In this document: piece by piece, positions 25,821-38,159 of the stretch
How positions within the stretch are numbered: the first letter of the stretch is position 1
Layout of the letters: the number at the start of each line of letters is the position of its first letter
Assembly: GCA_964019135.1 (NCBI GenBank)
Contig: OZ025255.1
Location: forward strand, 20,685,708-20,749,707
DNA: 64,000 nt
Origin: Arenicola marina
Taxonomy: Eukaryota > Annelida > Polychaeta > Arenicolidae
Direction: 5' to 3'
Position numbers and translations under genes: made by a program
The notes under the pieces: generated by a model
Seen by the model: the letters and a program-made list of their open reading frames with translations, nothing else
Told to the model about the DNA's origin: nothing
Database searches by the model: none

Positions 25821-25887
25821 AGATGAGCCGGGGTGAAGGAAATGTTGTAGGCCTAGCAGCCTGACGGGCCGGATGATGAACGAGCCT

Positions 25888-26303
25888 GGGCGTGCACTGC
25901 CCCCGTGAGCTATTATGGGATGGCCGGCAATATTTATCATACATAAAATATTTACGCCGAAATTGTTCGGGCAACGAAAAATTAGGTAAAGAGACGCTGA
26001 GCATGATCTAGAGTCAATGTTGACAGAAGTTCACTTGTAAACTCTAATGTGGAAACAACACATACTAGTTTTATTATTATTATTATTATTATTAATTACA
26101 CATATTATATTGCACAATATGTGAATAATTTTATTATTATTAACTACACACGATTGTTATTATTGCATTTGTTCTCAGTATGGTCTTCCGTAGAAGAATC
26201 AATGCCAGTATATATATTTAGTTTGGTGTATTGTTATATTTATTATTGATGTATATAAGTAATCCCATAAGCCATCCCATAGCTCACGGGGCAGTGCACG
26301 CAC
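25888..26303. mobile_element. MITE-like element with ~35-bp terminal inverted repeats
   Basis: The left end reads GCGTGCACTGCCCCCGTGAG at 25890, followed by CTATTATGGGATGGC. The right end at about 26262-26301 is its near-perfect complement. The interior is AT-rich with a TTA microsatellite (26.07-26.09 kb) and no coding capacity. Clear target-site duplications were not identified, so the family is open. Confidence 0.65.
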
Positions 26304-27338
26304 AGCGTCATTTCTCAAATACCGATCGACCCTTTTCAGGCTATTACGTTGATCGGATGCTATAGACAGATCAGCACCCCCCCCCCCCCCCTACCCCACC
26401 CCCTCCCCTGCACATACCCCTCAATTGACTTCATTTACAATACATTTACATCGGCAAGTTATCGGTTCTAATCTCCGTCCTTTAATTACCATACTGGAAC
26501 AATCGCTGACAGATCGCATGCAGCAGTGGTATTTGTTGATATACATAGATGTGACTATATTCAAGCACATTACATGCTTGTAATCTTTATCATTATAATT
26601 AGTATAAAACTAATTTTGGCAAATAAAATATTGTTTTTATATATTGATGCTTGTCTGGTTCAGCGCTCCATACAATTTTGACCGAAGTGTCTCCTCGCGC
26701 CTCAGGGGGACCCCCGACAGTTCGTAGAAGCTGCTGCGGGGTGGGTGGATGTTGGCTTGCGCTGGCTGTGGGGGGTGGCGGGGGGGGGGGGGGTGATGGA
26801 GGTCTGGTGTGGCAGGGAGGGGATGGGGCTCAATCACGTATATCTCATTACCAAAGAACAAAGGCGGGGAAAAAAAGTTCCCGTTGAAGCCATCTCCGGA
26901 TGTTCAATCAATATTCCTCGCACCGAATACGTACATTTCCGTCCGACGCCTGTCGCCGCCCCGCTGTAACGTCTATTATCGCCCTCAACGTGACGGCATT
27001 GACCTGTGCCTCCTCTATCCTCACCTGGACCCCTTCATTTAGTGAGCATCCGCATCGGATATGGCTGTGCGGAAATGGATGCGGACGGAGGAGTGGATTT
27101 CGCTTGTCGCTGGCCTCTCAGTCAATTAAATTACCTTTAACACAATTTGAATCGAATAGCACTCTGACACGACCGAGGAGTGGAAAACAGAGCAATGACA
27201 TTCTTCCGTTGTGGAGAAGGGTGCACCTTGCGGTGTGCAATAAGGGCAAGGCTGGCCAGCCGAGATAGAGGCATTGTTGTTCGGTTTTAAATACATACAC
27301 GTCGTTTTCGAGTACACAGTGGCAAATACTGACAAGGA
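26304..27338. other. Unassigned unique sequence
   Basis: Contains poly(C) at 26377-26391, an AT-rich stretch to 26.65 kb, poly(G) at 26780-26793, and then unique DNA. No gene is recognised. Confidence 0.4.
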
Positions 27339-30300
27339 CATAGGATGATAGCACCAAGAAAGGAAATAGGATGAAGGCGTCATGATAAGAAAGGAAATAG
27401 GATGATGGCACCAAGCTAAGAAAGGAAATAGTATGATGGCACCAAGCTAAGGAAGGAAATAGGATGATGGCACCAAGCTAAGAAAGGAAATAGTATGATG
27501 GCACCAAGCTAAGGAAGGAAATAGGATGATGGCACCAAGCTAAGGAAGGAAATAGGATGATGGCACCAATATAAGAAAGGAAATAGGATGAAGGCGTCAT
27601 GACAAGAAAGGAAATAGGACGATGGCACCAAGCTAAGAAAGGAAATAGGATGATAGCACCAATATAAGAAAGGAAATAGGATGAAGGCGTCATGATAAGA
27701 AAGGAAATAGGATGATGGCACCAAGCTAAGAAAGGAAATAGGATGATAGCACCAAGATAAGAAAGGAAATGGGATGAAAGCGTCATGATAAGAAAGGAAA
27801 TAGGATGATGGCACCAAGCTAAGAAAGGAAATTGGATGATAGCAGCAAGATAAGAAAGGAAATAGGATGAAGGCGTCATGATCAGAAAGGAAATAGGTTG
27901 ATAACACCCAGCTAAGAAAGGAAACAAGAAGATGGCATCAAGCTAAGAAAGGAGATAGGATGATGGTACCAAGATAAGAAAAGAAATAGGAGGATGACAC
28001 CAAGCTAAGAAAGGAAATAGGAGGATGGCATCAAGCTAAGAAAGGAAATAGGATGATGGCACCAAGCTGAGATAGGAAATAGGATGATGGCACCAAGCTA
28101 AGAAAGGAAATAGGATGATGGCACCAAGCTAAGAAAGGAAATAGGAGGATGGCATCAAGCTAAGGAAGGAAATAGGATGATGGCACCAAGCTGAGATAGG
28201 AAATAGGATGAAGGCCTCATGATAAGAAAGGAAATAGGATGATGGCACCAAGCTGAGATAGGAAATAGGATGAAGGCCTCATGATAAGAAAGGAAATAGG
28301 ATGATGGCACCAAGCTAAGGAAGGAAATAGGATGATGGCACCAAGCTAAGAAAGGAAATAGGAGGATGGCATCAAGCTAAGAAAGGCAATAGGAGGATGG
28401 CATCAAGCTAAGGAAGGAAATAGGATGATGGCACCAAGCTGAGATAGGAAATAGGATGAAGGCCTCATGATAAGAAAGGAAATAGGATGATGGCATCAAG
28501 CTAAGGAAGGAAATGGGATGATGGCACCAAGCTAAGGAAGGAAATAGGATGATGGCACCAATATAAGAAAGGAAATAGGATGAAGGCGTCATGACAAGAA
28601 AGGAAATAGGATGATGGCACCAAGCTAAGAAAGGAAATAGGATGATAGCACCAATATAAGAAAGGAAATAGGATGAAGGCGTCATGACAAGAAAGGAAAT
28701 AGGATGATGGCACCAAGCTAAGAAAGGAAATAGGATGATAGCACCAATATAAGAAAGGAAATAGGATGAAGGCGTCATGATAAGAAAGGAAATAGGATGA
28801 TGGCATATAGCTAAGAAAGGAAATAGGATGATGGCACCAAGCTAAGGAAGGAAATAGGATGATGGCACCAATATAAGAAAGGAAATAGGATGAAGGCGTC
28901 ATGACAAGAAAGGAAATAGGATGATGGCACCAAGCTAAGAAAGGAAATAGGATGATGGCACCAATATAAGAAAGGAAATAGGATGATAGCACCAATATAG
29001 GAAAGGAAATAGGATGAAGGCGTCATGATAAGAAAGGAAATAGAATGATGGCACCAAGCTAAGAAAGGAAATAGGATGATAGCAGCAAGATAAGAAAGGA
29101 AATAGGATGAAGGCGTCATGATCAGAAAGGAAATAGGTTGATAACACCCAGCTAAGAAAGGAAACAAGAAGATGGCATCAAGCTAAGAAAGGAAATAGGA
29201 TGATGGTACCAAGCTAAGAAAAGAAATAGGAGGATGACACCCAGCTAAGAAAGGAAATAGGAGGATGGCATCAAGCTAAGGAAGGAAATAGGATGATGGC
29301 ACCAAGCTGAGATAGGAAATAGGATGATGGCACCAAGCTAAGAAAGGAAATAGGATGATGGCAGCAAGATAAGAAAGGAAATAGGATGAAGGCGTCATGA
29401 TCAGAAAGGAAATAGGTTGATAACACCCAGCTAAGAAAGGAAACAAGAAGATGGCATCAAGCTAAGAAAGGAAATAGGATGATGGTACCAAGCTAAGAAA
29501 GGAAATAGGATGATGGCACCAAGCTAAGGAAGGAAATAGGAGGATGGCATCAAGCTAAGAAAGGAAATAGGATGATGGCACCAAGCTGAGATAGGAAATA
29601 GGATGATGGCACCAAGCTAAGAAAAGAAATAGGAGGATGACACCCAGCTAAGAAAGGAAATAGGAGGATGGCATCAAGCTAAGGAAGGAAATAGGATGAT
29701 GGCACCAAGCTGAGATAGGAAATAGGATGATGGCACCAAGCTAAGAAAGGAAATAGGATGATGGCAGCAAGATAAGAAAGGAAATAGGATGAAGGCGTTA
29801 TGATCAGAAAGGAAATAGGTTGATAACACCCAGCTAAGAAAGGAAACAAGAAGATGGCATCAAGCTAAGAAAGGAAATAGGATGATGGTACCAAGCTAAG
29901 AAAGGAAATAGGAGGATGGCACCAAGCTAAGGAAGGAAATAGGAGAATGGCATCAAGCTAAGAAAGGAAATAGGATGATGGCACCAAGCTGAGATAGGAA
30001 ATAGGATGATGGCACCAAGCTAAGAAAGGAAATAGGATGATGGCACCGAGCTAAGAAAGGAAATAGGAGGATGACATCAAGCTAAGGAAGGAAATAGGAT
30101 GATGGCACCAAGCTGAGATAGGAAATAGGATGAAGGCCTCATGATAAGAAAGGAAATAGGATGATGGCACCAAGCTGAGATAGGAAATAGGATGAAGGCC
30201 TCATGATAAGAAAGGAAATAGGATGATGGCACCAAGCTAAGGAAGGAAATGGGATGATGGTACCAAGCTAAGAAAGGAAATAGGAGGATGGCATCAAGCT

Positions 30301-33300
30301 AAGAAAGGAAATAGGAGGATGGCATCAAGCTAAGGAAGGAAATAGGATGATGGCACCAAGCTGAGATAGGAAATAGGATGATGGCACCAAGCTAAGGAAG
30401 GAAATGGGAGGATGGCATCAAGCTAAGGAAGGAAATAGGATGATGGCATCAAGCTAAGGAAGGAAATGGGATGATGGCACCAAGCTAAGAAAGGAAATAG
30501 GATGATGGCATCAAGCTAAGGAAGGAAATGGGATGATGGCACCAAGCTAAGGAAGGAAATAGGATGATGGCACCAAGCTGAGAAAGGAAATAGGATGAAG
30601 GCCTCATGATAAGAAAGGAAATAGGATGATGGCATCAAGCTAAGGAAGGAAATGGGATGATGGCACCAAGCTAAGAAAGGAAATAGGATGATGGCACCAA
30701 GCTAAGAAAGGAAATAGGATGATGACACCAAGCTAAGAAAAGAAATAGGATGATAGCACCAAGCTAAGAAAGGAAATAGGATGATAGCATCAAGCTAAGA
30801 AAGGAAATAGGATGATGGCATATAGCTAAGAAAGGAAATAGGATGATAGCACCATGCTAAGAAATGAAATAGGATGATGGCACCAAGCCAAGGAAAGAAA
30901 TAGGATAATGGCATCAAACTAAGACAGTAAATAGGATGATGGAACCAAGCTAAGACAGGAAGTAGGATGATGGCACCAAGCTGAGGAAGGAAATACGATA
31001 ATGGCATATAGCTAAGAAAGGACATAGGATGATGGCATATAGCTAAGAAAGGAAATAGGATGAAGGCCTCATGATAAGAAAGGAAATAGGATGATAGCAC
31101 CAAGCTAAGAAAGGAAATAGGATGATAGCACCAAGCTAAGAAAGGAAATAAGATGATGGCACCAAGCTAAGAAAGGAAATTGGATGATAGCACCAAGCTA
31201 AGAAAGGAAATGGGATGATGGCATCAAGCTAAGAAAGGAATAGGATGATGGCGTCAAGCTAAGAAAGAAATAGGATAATGGCATATAGCTAAGAAAGGAA
31301 ATAGGATGATGGCATCAAGCTAAGAAAGAAAATAAGATGATGGCACCAGAGATTATGTAAAGTACTACACGATCTCTGATGGCGCCAAGCTAAGAAAGGA
31401 AATAGGATGATGGCACCAAGCTAAAGAAGGAAATAGGATGATGACACCAAGCTAAGAAAGGAAATAGGATGATGGCACCAAGCTAAAGAAGGAAATAGGA
31501 TGATGACACCAAGCTGAGATAGGAAATAGGATGAAGGCCTCATGATAAGAAAGGAAATAGGATGATGACACCAAGCTAAGAAAGGAAATAGGATGATGGC
31601 ACCAAGCTAAGAAAGGAAATAGGATGATGACACCAAGCTAAGAAAGGAAATAGGATGATAGCACCAAGCTAAGAAAGGAAATAGGATGATAGCATCAAGA
31701 TCAGAAAGGAAATAGGATGATGGCATATAGCTAAGAAATGAAATAGGATGATAGCACCATGCTAAGAAATGAAATAGGATGATGGCACCAAGCCAAGGAA
31801 AGAAATAGGATAATGGCATCAAACTAAGACAGTATATAGGATGATGGAACCAAGCTAAGACAGGAAGTAGGATGATGGCACCAAGCTGAGGAAGGAAATA
31901 CGATAATGGCATATAGCTAAGAAAGGACATAGGATGATGGCATATAGCTAAGAAAGGAAATAGGATGAAGGCCTCATGATAAGAAAGGAAATAGGATGAT
32001 AGCACCAAGCTAAGAAAGGAAATAGGATGATAGCACCAAGCTAAGAAAGGAAATAAGGTGATGGCACCAAGCTAAGAAAGGAAATTGGATGATAGCACCA
32101 AGCTAAGAAAGGAAATAGGATGATGGCATCAAGCTAAGAAAGGAATAGGATGATGGCGTCAAGCTAAGAAAGAAATAGGATAATGGCATATAGCTAACAA
32201 AGGAAATGGGATGATGGCATCTAGCTAAGAACGAAAATAGGATGATGGCACCAAAGATTATGTAAAGTACTACACGATCTCTGATGGCGCCAAGCTAAGA
32301 AAGGAAATAGGATGATGGCACCAAGCTAAAGAAGGAAATAGGATGATGACACCAAGCTAAGAAAGGAAATAGGATGATGGCACCAAGCTAAAAAAGGAAA
32401 TAGGATGATGGCACCAAGCTGCGATAGGAAATAGGATGAAGGCCTCATGATAAGAAAGGAAATAGGATGATGACACCAAGCTAAGAAAGGAAATAGGATG
32501 ATGGCACCAAGCTAAGAAAGGAAATAGGATGATGACACCAAGCTAAGAAAGGAAATAGGATGATAGCACCAAGCTAAGAAAGGAAATAGGATGATAGCAT
32601 CAAGATAAGAAAGGAAATAGGATGATGGCATATAGCTAAGAAAGGAAATAGGATGATAGCACCATGCTAAGAGATGAAATAGGATGATGGCACCAAGCCA
32701 AGGAAAGAAATAGGATAATGGCATCAAACTAAGACAGTAAATAGGATGATGGAACCAAGCTAAGACAGGAAGTAGGATGATGGCACCAAGCTGAGGAAGG
32801 AAATTCGATAATGGCATATAGCTAAGAAAGGACATAGGATGATGGCATATAGCTAAGAAAGGAAATAGGATGATAGCACCAAGCTAAGAAAGGAAATAGG
32901 ATGATAGCACCAAGCTAAGAAAGGAAATAAGATGATGGCACCAAGCTAAGAAAGGAAATTGGATGATAGCACCAAGCTAAGAAAGGAAATAGGATGATGG
33001 CATCAAGCTAAGAAAGGAATAGGATGATGGCGTCAAGCTAAGAAAGAAATAGGATAATGGCATATAGCTAAGAAAGGAAATAGGATGATGGCATCAAGCT
33101 AAAGAAGGAAATAGGATGATGACACCAAGCTAAGAAAGGAAATAGGATGATGGCACCAAGCTAAAGAAGGAAATAGGATGATGACACCAAGCTAAGAAAG
33201 GAAATAGGATGATGGCACCAAGCTAAAGAATGAAATAGGATAAAGGCATCAAGCTAAGAAAGAAATAGGATAATGGCATATAGCTAAGAACGGAAATAGG

Positions 33301-33640
33301 ATGATGGCATCAAGCTAAGAAAGAAAATAGGATGATGGCACCAAGCCAAGAAAGGACATAAGAAGATGGCGTCAAGCTAAGAAAGGAAATAGGATGATGG
33401 CACCAAGCTAAAGAAGGAAATAGGATGATGGCATCAAGCTAAGAAAGGAAATAGGGTGATGGCACCAAGCTAAGTAAGGAAATCAGATGATGTCACCAAG
33501 CTAACAAAGGAAAGAGGATGTTGACATCATACTGAGAAGGAAATCAGATGATGTCACCAAGCTAACAAAGGAAACAGGATGATGCCATTATACTGACAAG
33601 GAAATAGGCTGCTGGCCTGCAGCTAACAAACCATAATGAG
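27339..33640. repeat. 31-bp satellite-like array, ~200 copies
   Basis: The unit is 31 bp, core AAGGAAATAGGATGATGGCA followed by CCAAGCTAAG-type sequence, with GGCGTCATGATAAG and GGCATATAGC variants. In the right half a ~905-bp higher-order period is clear: the CACCATGCTAAGA variant recurs near 30850, 31755 and 32660. Minus-strand frames of 31-residue repeats (FLSYIGAIILFPFLAW) reflect 3 x 31 bp without stops. The array decays past 33.4 kb. Confidence 0.95.
31345..31380. other. Hairpin-forming insertion inside the 31-bp array
   Basis: The regular units are interrupted by CAGAGAT (31347-31353), an inner TGTA-AAGTAC-TACA stem, and ATCTCTG (31372-31378). A second copy with one stem mismatch lies 905 bp on, at about 32252-32284. 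The insertion was therefore copied along with the higher-order repeat. Confidence 0.8.
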
Positions 33641-33757
33641 ACGATGGCATCAGTTTAACTAAGAAATCGAACTAGTGTTCATGCACATTACATTTGCCCC
33701 CTTGGAGCAAATGCCTCCTGCCCTCCCCCCCCCCCCCAAGATAGTCAGTAATTCTGG
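33641..33757. other. Spacer with poly(C)
   Basis: Unique sequence with a 13-nt C run at 33725-33737, between the 31-bp array and the foldback element. Confidence 0.5.
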
Positions 33758-34850
33758 TTAAAAAATTGTGTGACGTCACGCTTTTGTCGTAAGTGTTCAT
33801 TATCTTGAAGAGTGGATCGAAAAACAGACCTAGCCGTGTTTTATTAACGTAAGTGTGCGTTATTCAAATAAAGAACTGTAAAACAGTGCTTTATTTTAAT
33901 AATGAACGGAAAAACTGTGCATTATCTAGATAAAGAACAGTTGTTAATATTGACTCGTCAAGTGTCACGCCTTGTTATAACAATTTTATAAGTACGTTAA
34001 AGAACTCGCTGTCGTGCATTCCCCAAATAAACCCCTCAACGCTATCGCGTCTCGTGCTTTATTTTGGCGAATGCACTCCAGCTCGTTCTTTAACTATTAC
34101 TTAAAAAATTGTTATAACAAGGCATGACATGTGCTCACGTTTGGACACAGGAATTGACTATTGTGTCAATTGCACTGCCCGACGAATACATGAGGCACAT
34201 TGTGGAAACAACGGTTCGTCATTGTGAAGCCCCAGGGGGGAGGGTAGGGTGGGAAGGCGTGGATGAAGTAGACATTTTGGAAATCATTGCTTCTTAGTTT
34301 CGTGAAAACATCGCCCCCTGAAAAGCGATATGAGGGAAATAATGAGAAATGTATGCAATCGATAACTGTGGAATTTCCATATATTTTGAGATTTATGATC
34401 TAACCCCCGCCCCTTTGGTGCTTAACATTGACTTATCTATTCCATTGTTTGTCTTGAAATTGGCAAGTTCTGTCAACACCAGCCAACTCGGCTCCGCTCA
34501 GCTCAGCTTGACTGATTATACCGTGACACTTGACGAATCAATATTAACAACTGTTCTTTATCTAGATAATGCACAGTTTTTCCGTTCATTATTCAAATAA
34601 AGCACTGTTTTACAGTTCTTTATTTGAATAACGCACACTTACGTTAATAAAACACGGCTAGGTCTGTTTTTCGATCCACTCTTCAAGATAATGAACACTT
34701 AAGACAAAGGCGTGACGTCACACAATTTTTTAAGTACGTTAAATAACTCGCTGTCGTGCATTCCCCAAATATACCACTCGACGCTATCGCGTCTCGTGCT
34801 TTATTTTGGCGAATGCACTCCAGCTCGTTCTTTAACTAGTACGTAATTGT
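33758..34850. mobile_element. Modular foldback element with 211-bp inverted arms
   Basis: Arm L (33758-33969) and arm R (34522-34732) are inverted copies at roughly 97 percent identity by eye. They share TGACGTCA, the GAGTGGATCGAAAAACAG stretch and the TATCTAGATAAAGAACAG stretch. Attached to the inner end of L is a ~165-bp palindrome-like module (about 33963-34129), whose own ends are TTGTTATAACAATTTT and its complement. A near-identical module lies at the outer end of R (about 34722-34850). No coding frame is present. This looks like a non-autonomous foldback or nested MITE family. Confidence 0.75.
34130..34521. other. Loop region of the foldback element
   Basis: About 390 bp of non-repetitive sequence between the inner module and the right arm. 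It holds a G run and no recognised gene. It may be cargo or pre-existing DNA split by two insertions. Confidence 0.45.
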
Positions 34851-35374
34851 TTTAGCCTAGGCAATCTTCCACACCCCCTTACCCGTTAAATTGACATGTT
34901 GTCACAAGATTCGTCCTCTCAGCCATGTCTCCCATATCTTTATTTATATAGATAGCTAGCATAACAGGTTACTTCGCCGAGGCCCTTTGCTCCGTGTTAC
35001 ATATAGCATGATGTATGGCTAGTCAGCTGCCGTATGACGTCACGTGTTATGTCCCGACGAACAATGCGGTCGACCTCGATACGAACGCCGCCCTTGGCAT
35101 TCCAGAAGGATGTGTTTATCACCAGACACCACGCGTTCAAGTTGCTGGCTTATTTACGAAACGCTCACGGATCCGCAATTAGACCCTCGCCTTCAATAAC
35201 GCAGTTAAAATTACATTGCGGCATTATAAATTGATGTACGGTGCACTGGCACGCGTGCGGTGACCCACACAGCTCGCCCAGACATCATGACAAACGAAAA
35301 CAACAACTGTAAGCTGACACGCGCTGCTGTGTATCGTAAAAGCTGCCACCACGAACCAGGACGAGGGCGGAAGA
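34851..35374. other. Unassigned unique sequence with a CRE/E-box composite
   Basis: A TGACGTCACGTG composite at 35035-35046 merges a full CRE palindrome with an E-box. No gene is recognised. Confidence 0.45.
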
Positions 35375-35745
35375 TAACGGTGGTCACGTGACCTGTCTGC
35401 AGTAGTCGGAAGTTGAGTTTGGTCACGTCACCTGATTGCAGCAGTCGGAAGTTGAGTGTGATCACGTGACCTGTTTGAAGTAGTCGTAAGTTGAGTGTGA
35501 TCACGTGACCTGTTTGAAGTAGTCGGAAGGTGAATGTGGCCACGTGACCTGTCTGTAGCTAGTAGTCGTAAGTTAAGTGTGGTCACGTGAGTTGTCTGCA
35601 TTAGTCGTAAGTTAAGTGTGGTCGCGTGACTTGTTTGCAGCAGTCGGAATGTGAGTGGTCACGTGACATGTCTGCAGCAGTCGGAAGGTGAATGTGGTCA
35701 CGTGATTTGCTTGCAGTAGTCGGAAAGTGAGGCCAGTCACTCTTC
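35375..35745. repeat. 39-bp minisatellite of E-box plus CGGAAG units
   Basis: Nine units carry CACGTG or one-base variants at 35385, 35424 (CACGTC), 35463, 35502, 35541, 35584, 35623 (CGCGTG), 35660 and 35699. Spacing is 37-43 bp, mostly 39. Many sites read GTCACGTGAC. Between them most units have AGTCGGAAG or AGTCGTAAG, an ETS-like GGAA core. Seven of nine E-boxes are intact. Confidence 0.9.
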
Positions 35746-36838
35746 CAGCAATCAGAAGACGATGACGGCCGAGTGACCTCGCTTCCCAGTAGGTCCCCCT
35801 CTGTACTTGTTGTTTAGTGGTAGCAGATCACCTTGGTTACCGAAAAGGGGCCGCACCCACTACCCACCAACAGGACGCACCCACCAGGTGTCTGGGGGTA
35901 AATAGGAGAGAAAGCGAACAATGGGGTGGAAACCCTCTACCCCCCCCCCCCTCCCCCCGGCGTCCGCTCTCCCCTTCCCTCTCCGGCGGTAGGCTCCGCT
36001 GTGGGTGACAGTCTTGGGTGGATGGGTTACAAACAGGACCAGGGAAGGTGTCTATAATGGGGCAGAGGGTGCAGTTTGGCACGTGCGGCGAGTGACTCAT
36101 ACCTTGTTTTTTATTGACAAGACATGACTAAATATCTAGCGTGACCTTATGCCTGCCGGACCGGGAACAAAAACATTGAGCATTGACTGTACTTAGACCT
36201 ATCTAGGCCATGGTGTGTGGCTATTTACTCTGCGTTTACTCTGCGTCCTTCAAGGAAAAAAACTGTTAAACAGGAAGCCACTGTGCGTGGTAAACAGGCA
36301 GATGGATTACACCGAAAAAAGCACACGTGTCTTCGTGTTTCCTGTGCCGACGCTGCTCGGTCAAGAGGGACGCTAGACCCTCTCCATCCGCGTCACTATC
36401 TCACTCTCAAGTTGGCCATATATGGTGTGTGCAGAAAAAAACAGCAACTCATGTTATGCTATGAATGAAATCGCATGATTATCAGCATATTTGTTGCGCT
36501 AAAATTTGATGTAATGTTAACGACGCGGGGTTTCAATCCTTTTCGCTTCGCAGACGTGTCACCAACAATAGCTCGATTGGACATGAAGGTTGTGTTACCC
36601 ACATGCTCACAGTTCTGGTTTTACGTTTAAAACCTCACAAACGTTACAAGTATTAACCCACACGTTTTGTGAGCCACGGGGCCGCTTGAACGTAATTGGC
36701 TTCGCTTGATCTCTTCACTTACACCGTTTATCTGTAAATGGTTAGTTTTAGACCGCTTTTGTGGAGCCAAGGGTTAAACTGGGCCGAAGAAACTACCGGG
36801 ACGACGAAAGATGAATGGATGAACATGCTCCAGATTAA
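35746..36838. other. Unassigned unique sequence
   Basis: C-rich at 35.94-35.98 kb, otherwise mixed. No gene, RNA or repeat is recognised. Confidence 0.4.
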
Positions 36839-36839
36839 G

Positions 36840-36925
36840 TGCCCGGGCCCGGATTTGAACCCAGGACATATTGGTTTACGGTCTTGTGAGCTAACCACAA
36901 AACCAAGGAGGTCCCGCGTGTTATC
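36840..36925 (-). mobile_element. tRNA-derived SINE head
   Basis: On the minus strand an A-box-like TGGTTTTGTGG is flanked by a possible D stem (CTTG with CAAG). About 35 nt on is a B box, GGGTTCAAATCC, in a 5-bp T stem (CCTGG with CCGGG). The anticodon arm does not fold well and no acceptor stem closes cleanly, so this is a SINE or tRNA pseudogene, not a working tRNA. Confidence 0.55.
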
Positions 36926-37418
36926 TGGAATGTCATGTTTACGGCTGTTCCGAGATACCCCCTCCTGTCGAGGCTTTTCCGACCGACCAAGCAACTAATC
37001 TGTAGCAACGATAACGTTAAAGCTACGGGGCATTTATAGACCTTTAGGAGACATTTCTTGCGGATTTGCACTTGAATATCCTCATATGGTCGCTAAAATA
37101 AAATGAAATGATAATGAAACTTGTGTGCACACTTTTGTGCACATGAAGGCTGAATTGGGCCAAGAAGCCTCCCGAGACAATAGAATACCATGTCTTTATT
37201 CTGTACAACTAAGGCCACAGGTCCATCTCCAAATACCATTAAATTATGATTCAAACAATAGCGACAGTATCTTTCTTGAAATGTTTTTTTAAAATTATTG
37301 CCGTTGTTTATTTGTGTCATAAAACATCAATATTTCATTATTTTTAAATGCTTATTAATTACAATCAAATATGAACTTACTGGAGTTGTAACTATAGGTC
37401 ACCAAACTCCAGATCTCA
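36926..37418. other. Unassigned AT-rich sequence
   Basis: May include the body or flank of the SINE head. No gene is recognised. Confidence 0.35.
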
Positions 37419-37419
37419 T

Positions 37420-37552
37420 GGGCGTGTCCAGGGGAGGGGGCAAAGGGGGCATATCCCCCCCCCCCCCACCCCCTTTCAGACCCTAATTTTTTTTCACGTT
37501 TTGGTGCAACAATTTATTGTGCCCCCATTTGAAGAATTCCTGCACGCGCCCC
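37420..37552. mobile_element. Short MITE-like element
   Basis: The left end GGGCGTGTCCAGG and the complement of the right end, GGGCGCGTGCAGG, match at 11 of 13 positions. The 133-bp interior has a poly(C) at 37455-37467 and T-rich sequence. No target duplication was confirmed. Confidence 0.45.
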
Positions 37553-37949
37553 TGGATCCCTAAGCTAAGTTTAGAATTGCGACACCGAAACTGTTACCCT
37601 TAAGTTTCACACAGATATCCGGTTATCTAGTTCATTATTACCGAACACTTGTTTTATCTTGGCCACTACAGCAAATCGAAGGGGCGCATGTTTTTTCTGT
37701 ATGGTTATGGTGACGGGAGGAAGCCCGTTGGCTGAGGCGGCTTGCAATAGGGACACCACTATATGTAACATGTCCCGGGTCGCCCGGGTCTGGCACGCAC
37801 GACAAACAGACGGGGACGTGGTTGGTCAAAGAGTGTTATTGATGGGGCCCCGCTACAACCCTGGGCCAATGACGTCACGTCGGGGAGAGCTAGGAAAACT
37901 GAGGTTGCCGACTAAATCAGTTGGTCGATTAGGGACGGGGTGGGCGGGA
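37553..37949. other. Unassigned unique sequence
   Basis: Contains a TGACGTCA at 37870-37877. No gene is recognised. Confidence 0.4.
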
Positions 37950-37956
37950 GAGAGGG

Positions 37957-37994
<38 letters not shown>

Positions 37995-38060
37995 GGATAT
38001 ATATATAGAGAGAGGGAGGGTGTAGGAGTGAGAGAGATAGAGAGATATATAGAGAGGGGG
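37950..38060. repeat. TA/GA compound microsatellite
   Basis: Runs of TATATA alternate with GAGAGA and GGGAGGG stretches. The plus-strand purine-rich parts face the CT-rich block that follows. Confidence 0.85.
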
Positions 38061-38159
38061 AGGGAGAGTGAGAGGGACGGAGAGGAACGATCGGGCGCCT
38101 CCAGGGTCCGATGACTAAGGAGTGCCTCTTCAAATCTGTCATACCGTTTTTCGCACCCT

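Noticed and set aside
28501-28995. Minus-strand FLSYIGAIILFPFLAW repeats as a membrane protein
   Set aside because: They come from three 31-bp units without stops. The frame breaks wherever unit length changes.
27339-33640. CRISPR array
   Set aside because: The units are contiguous tandem copies without unique spacers, in a eukaryotic context.
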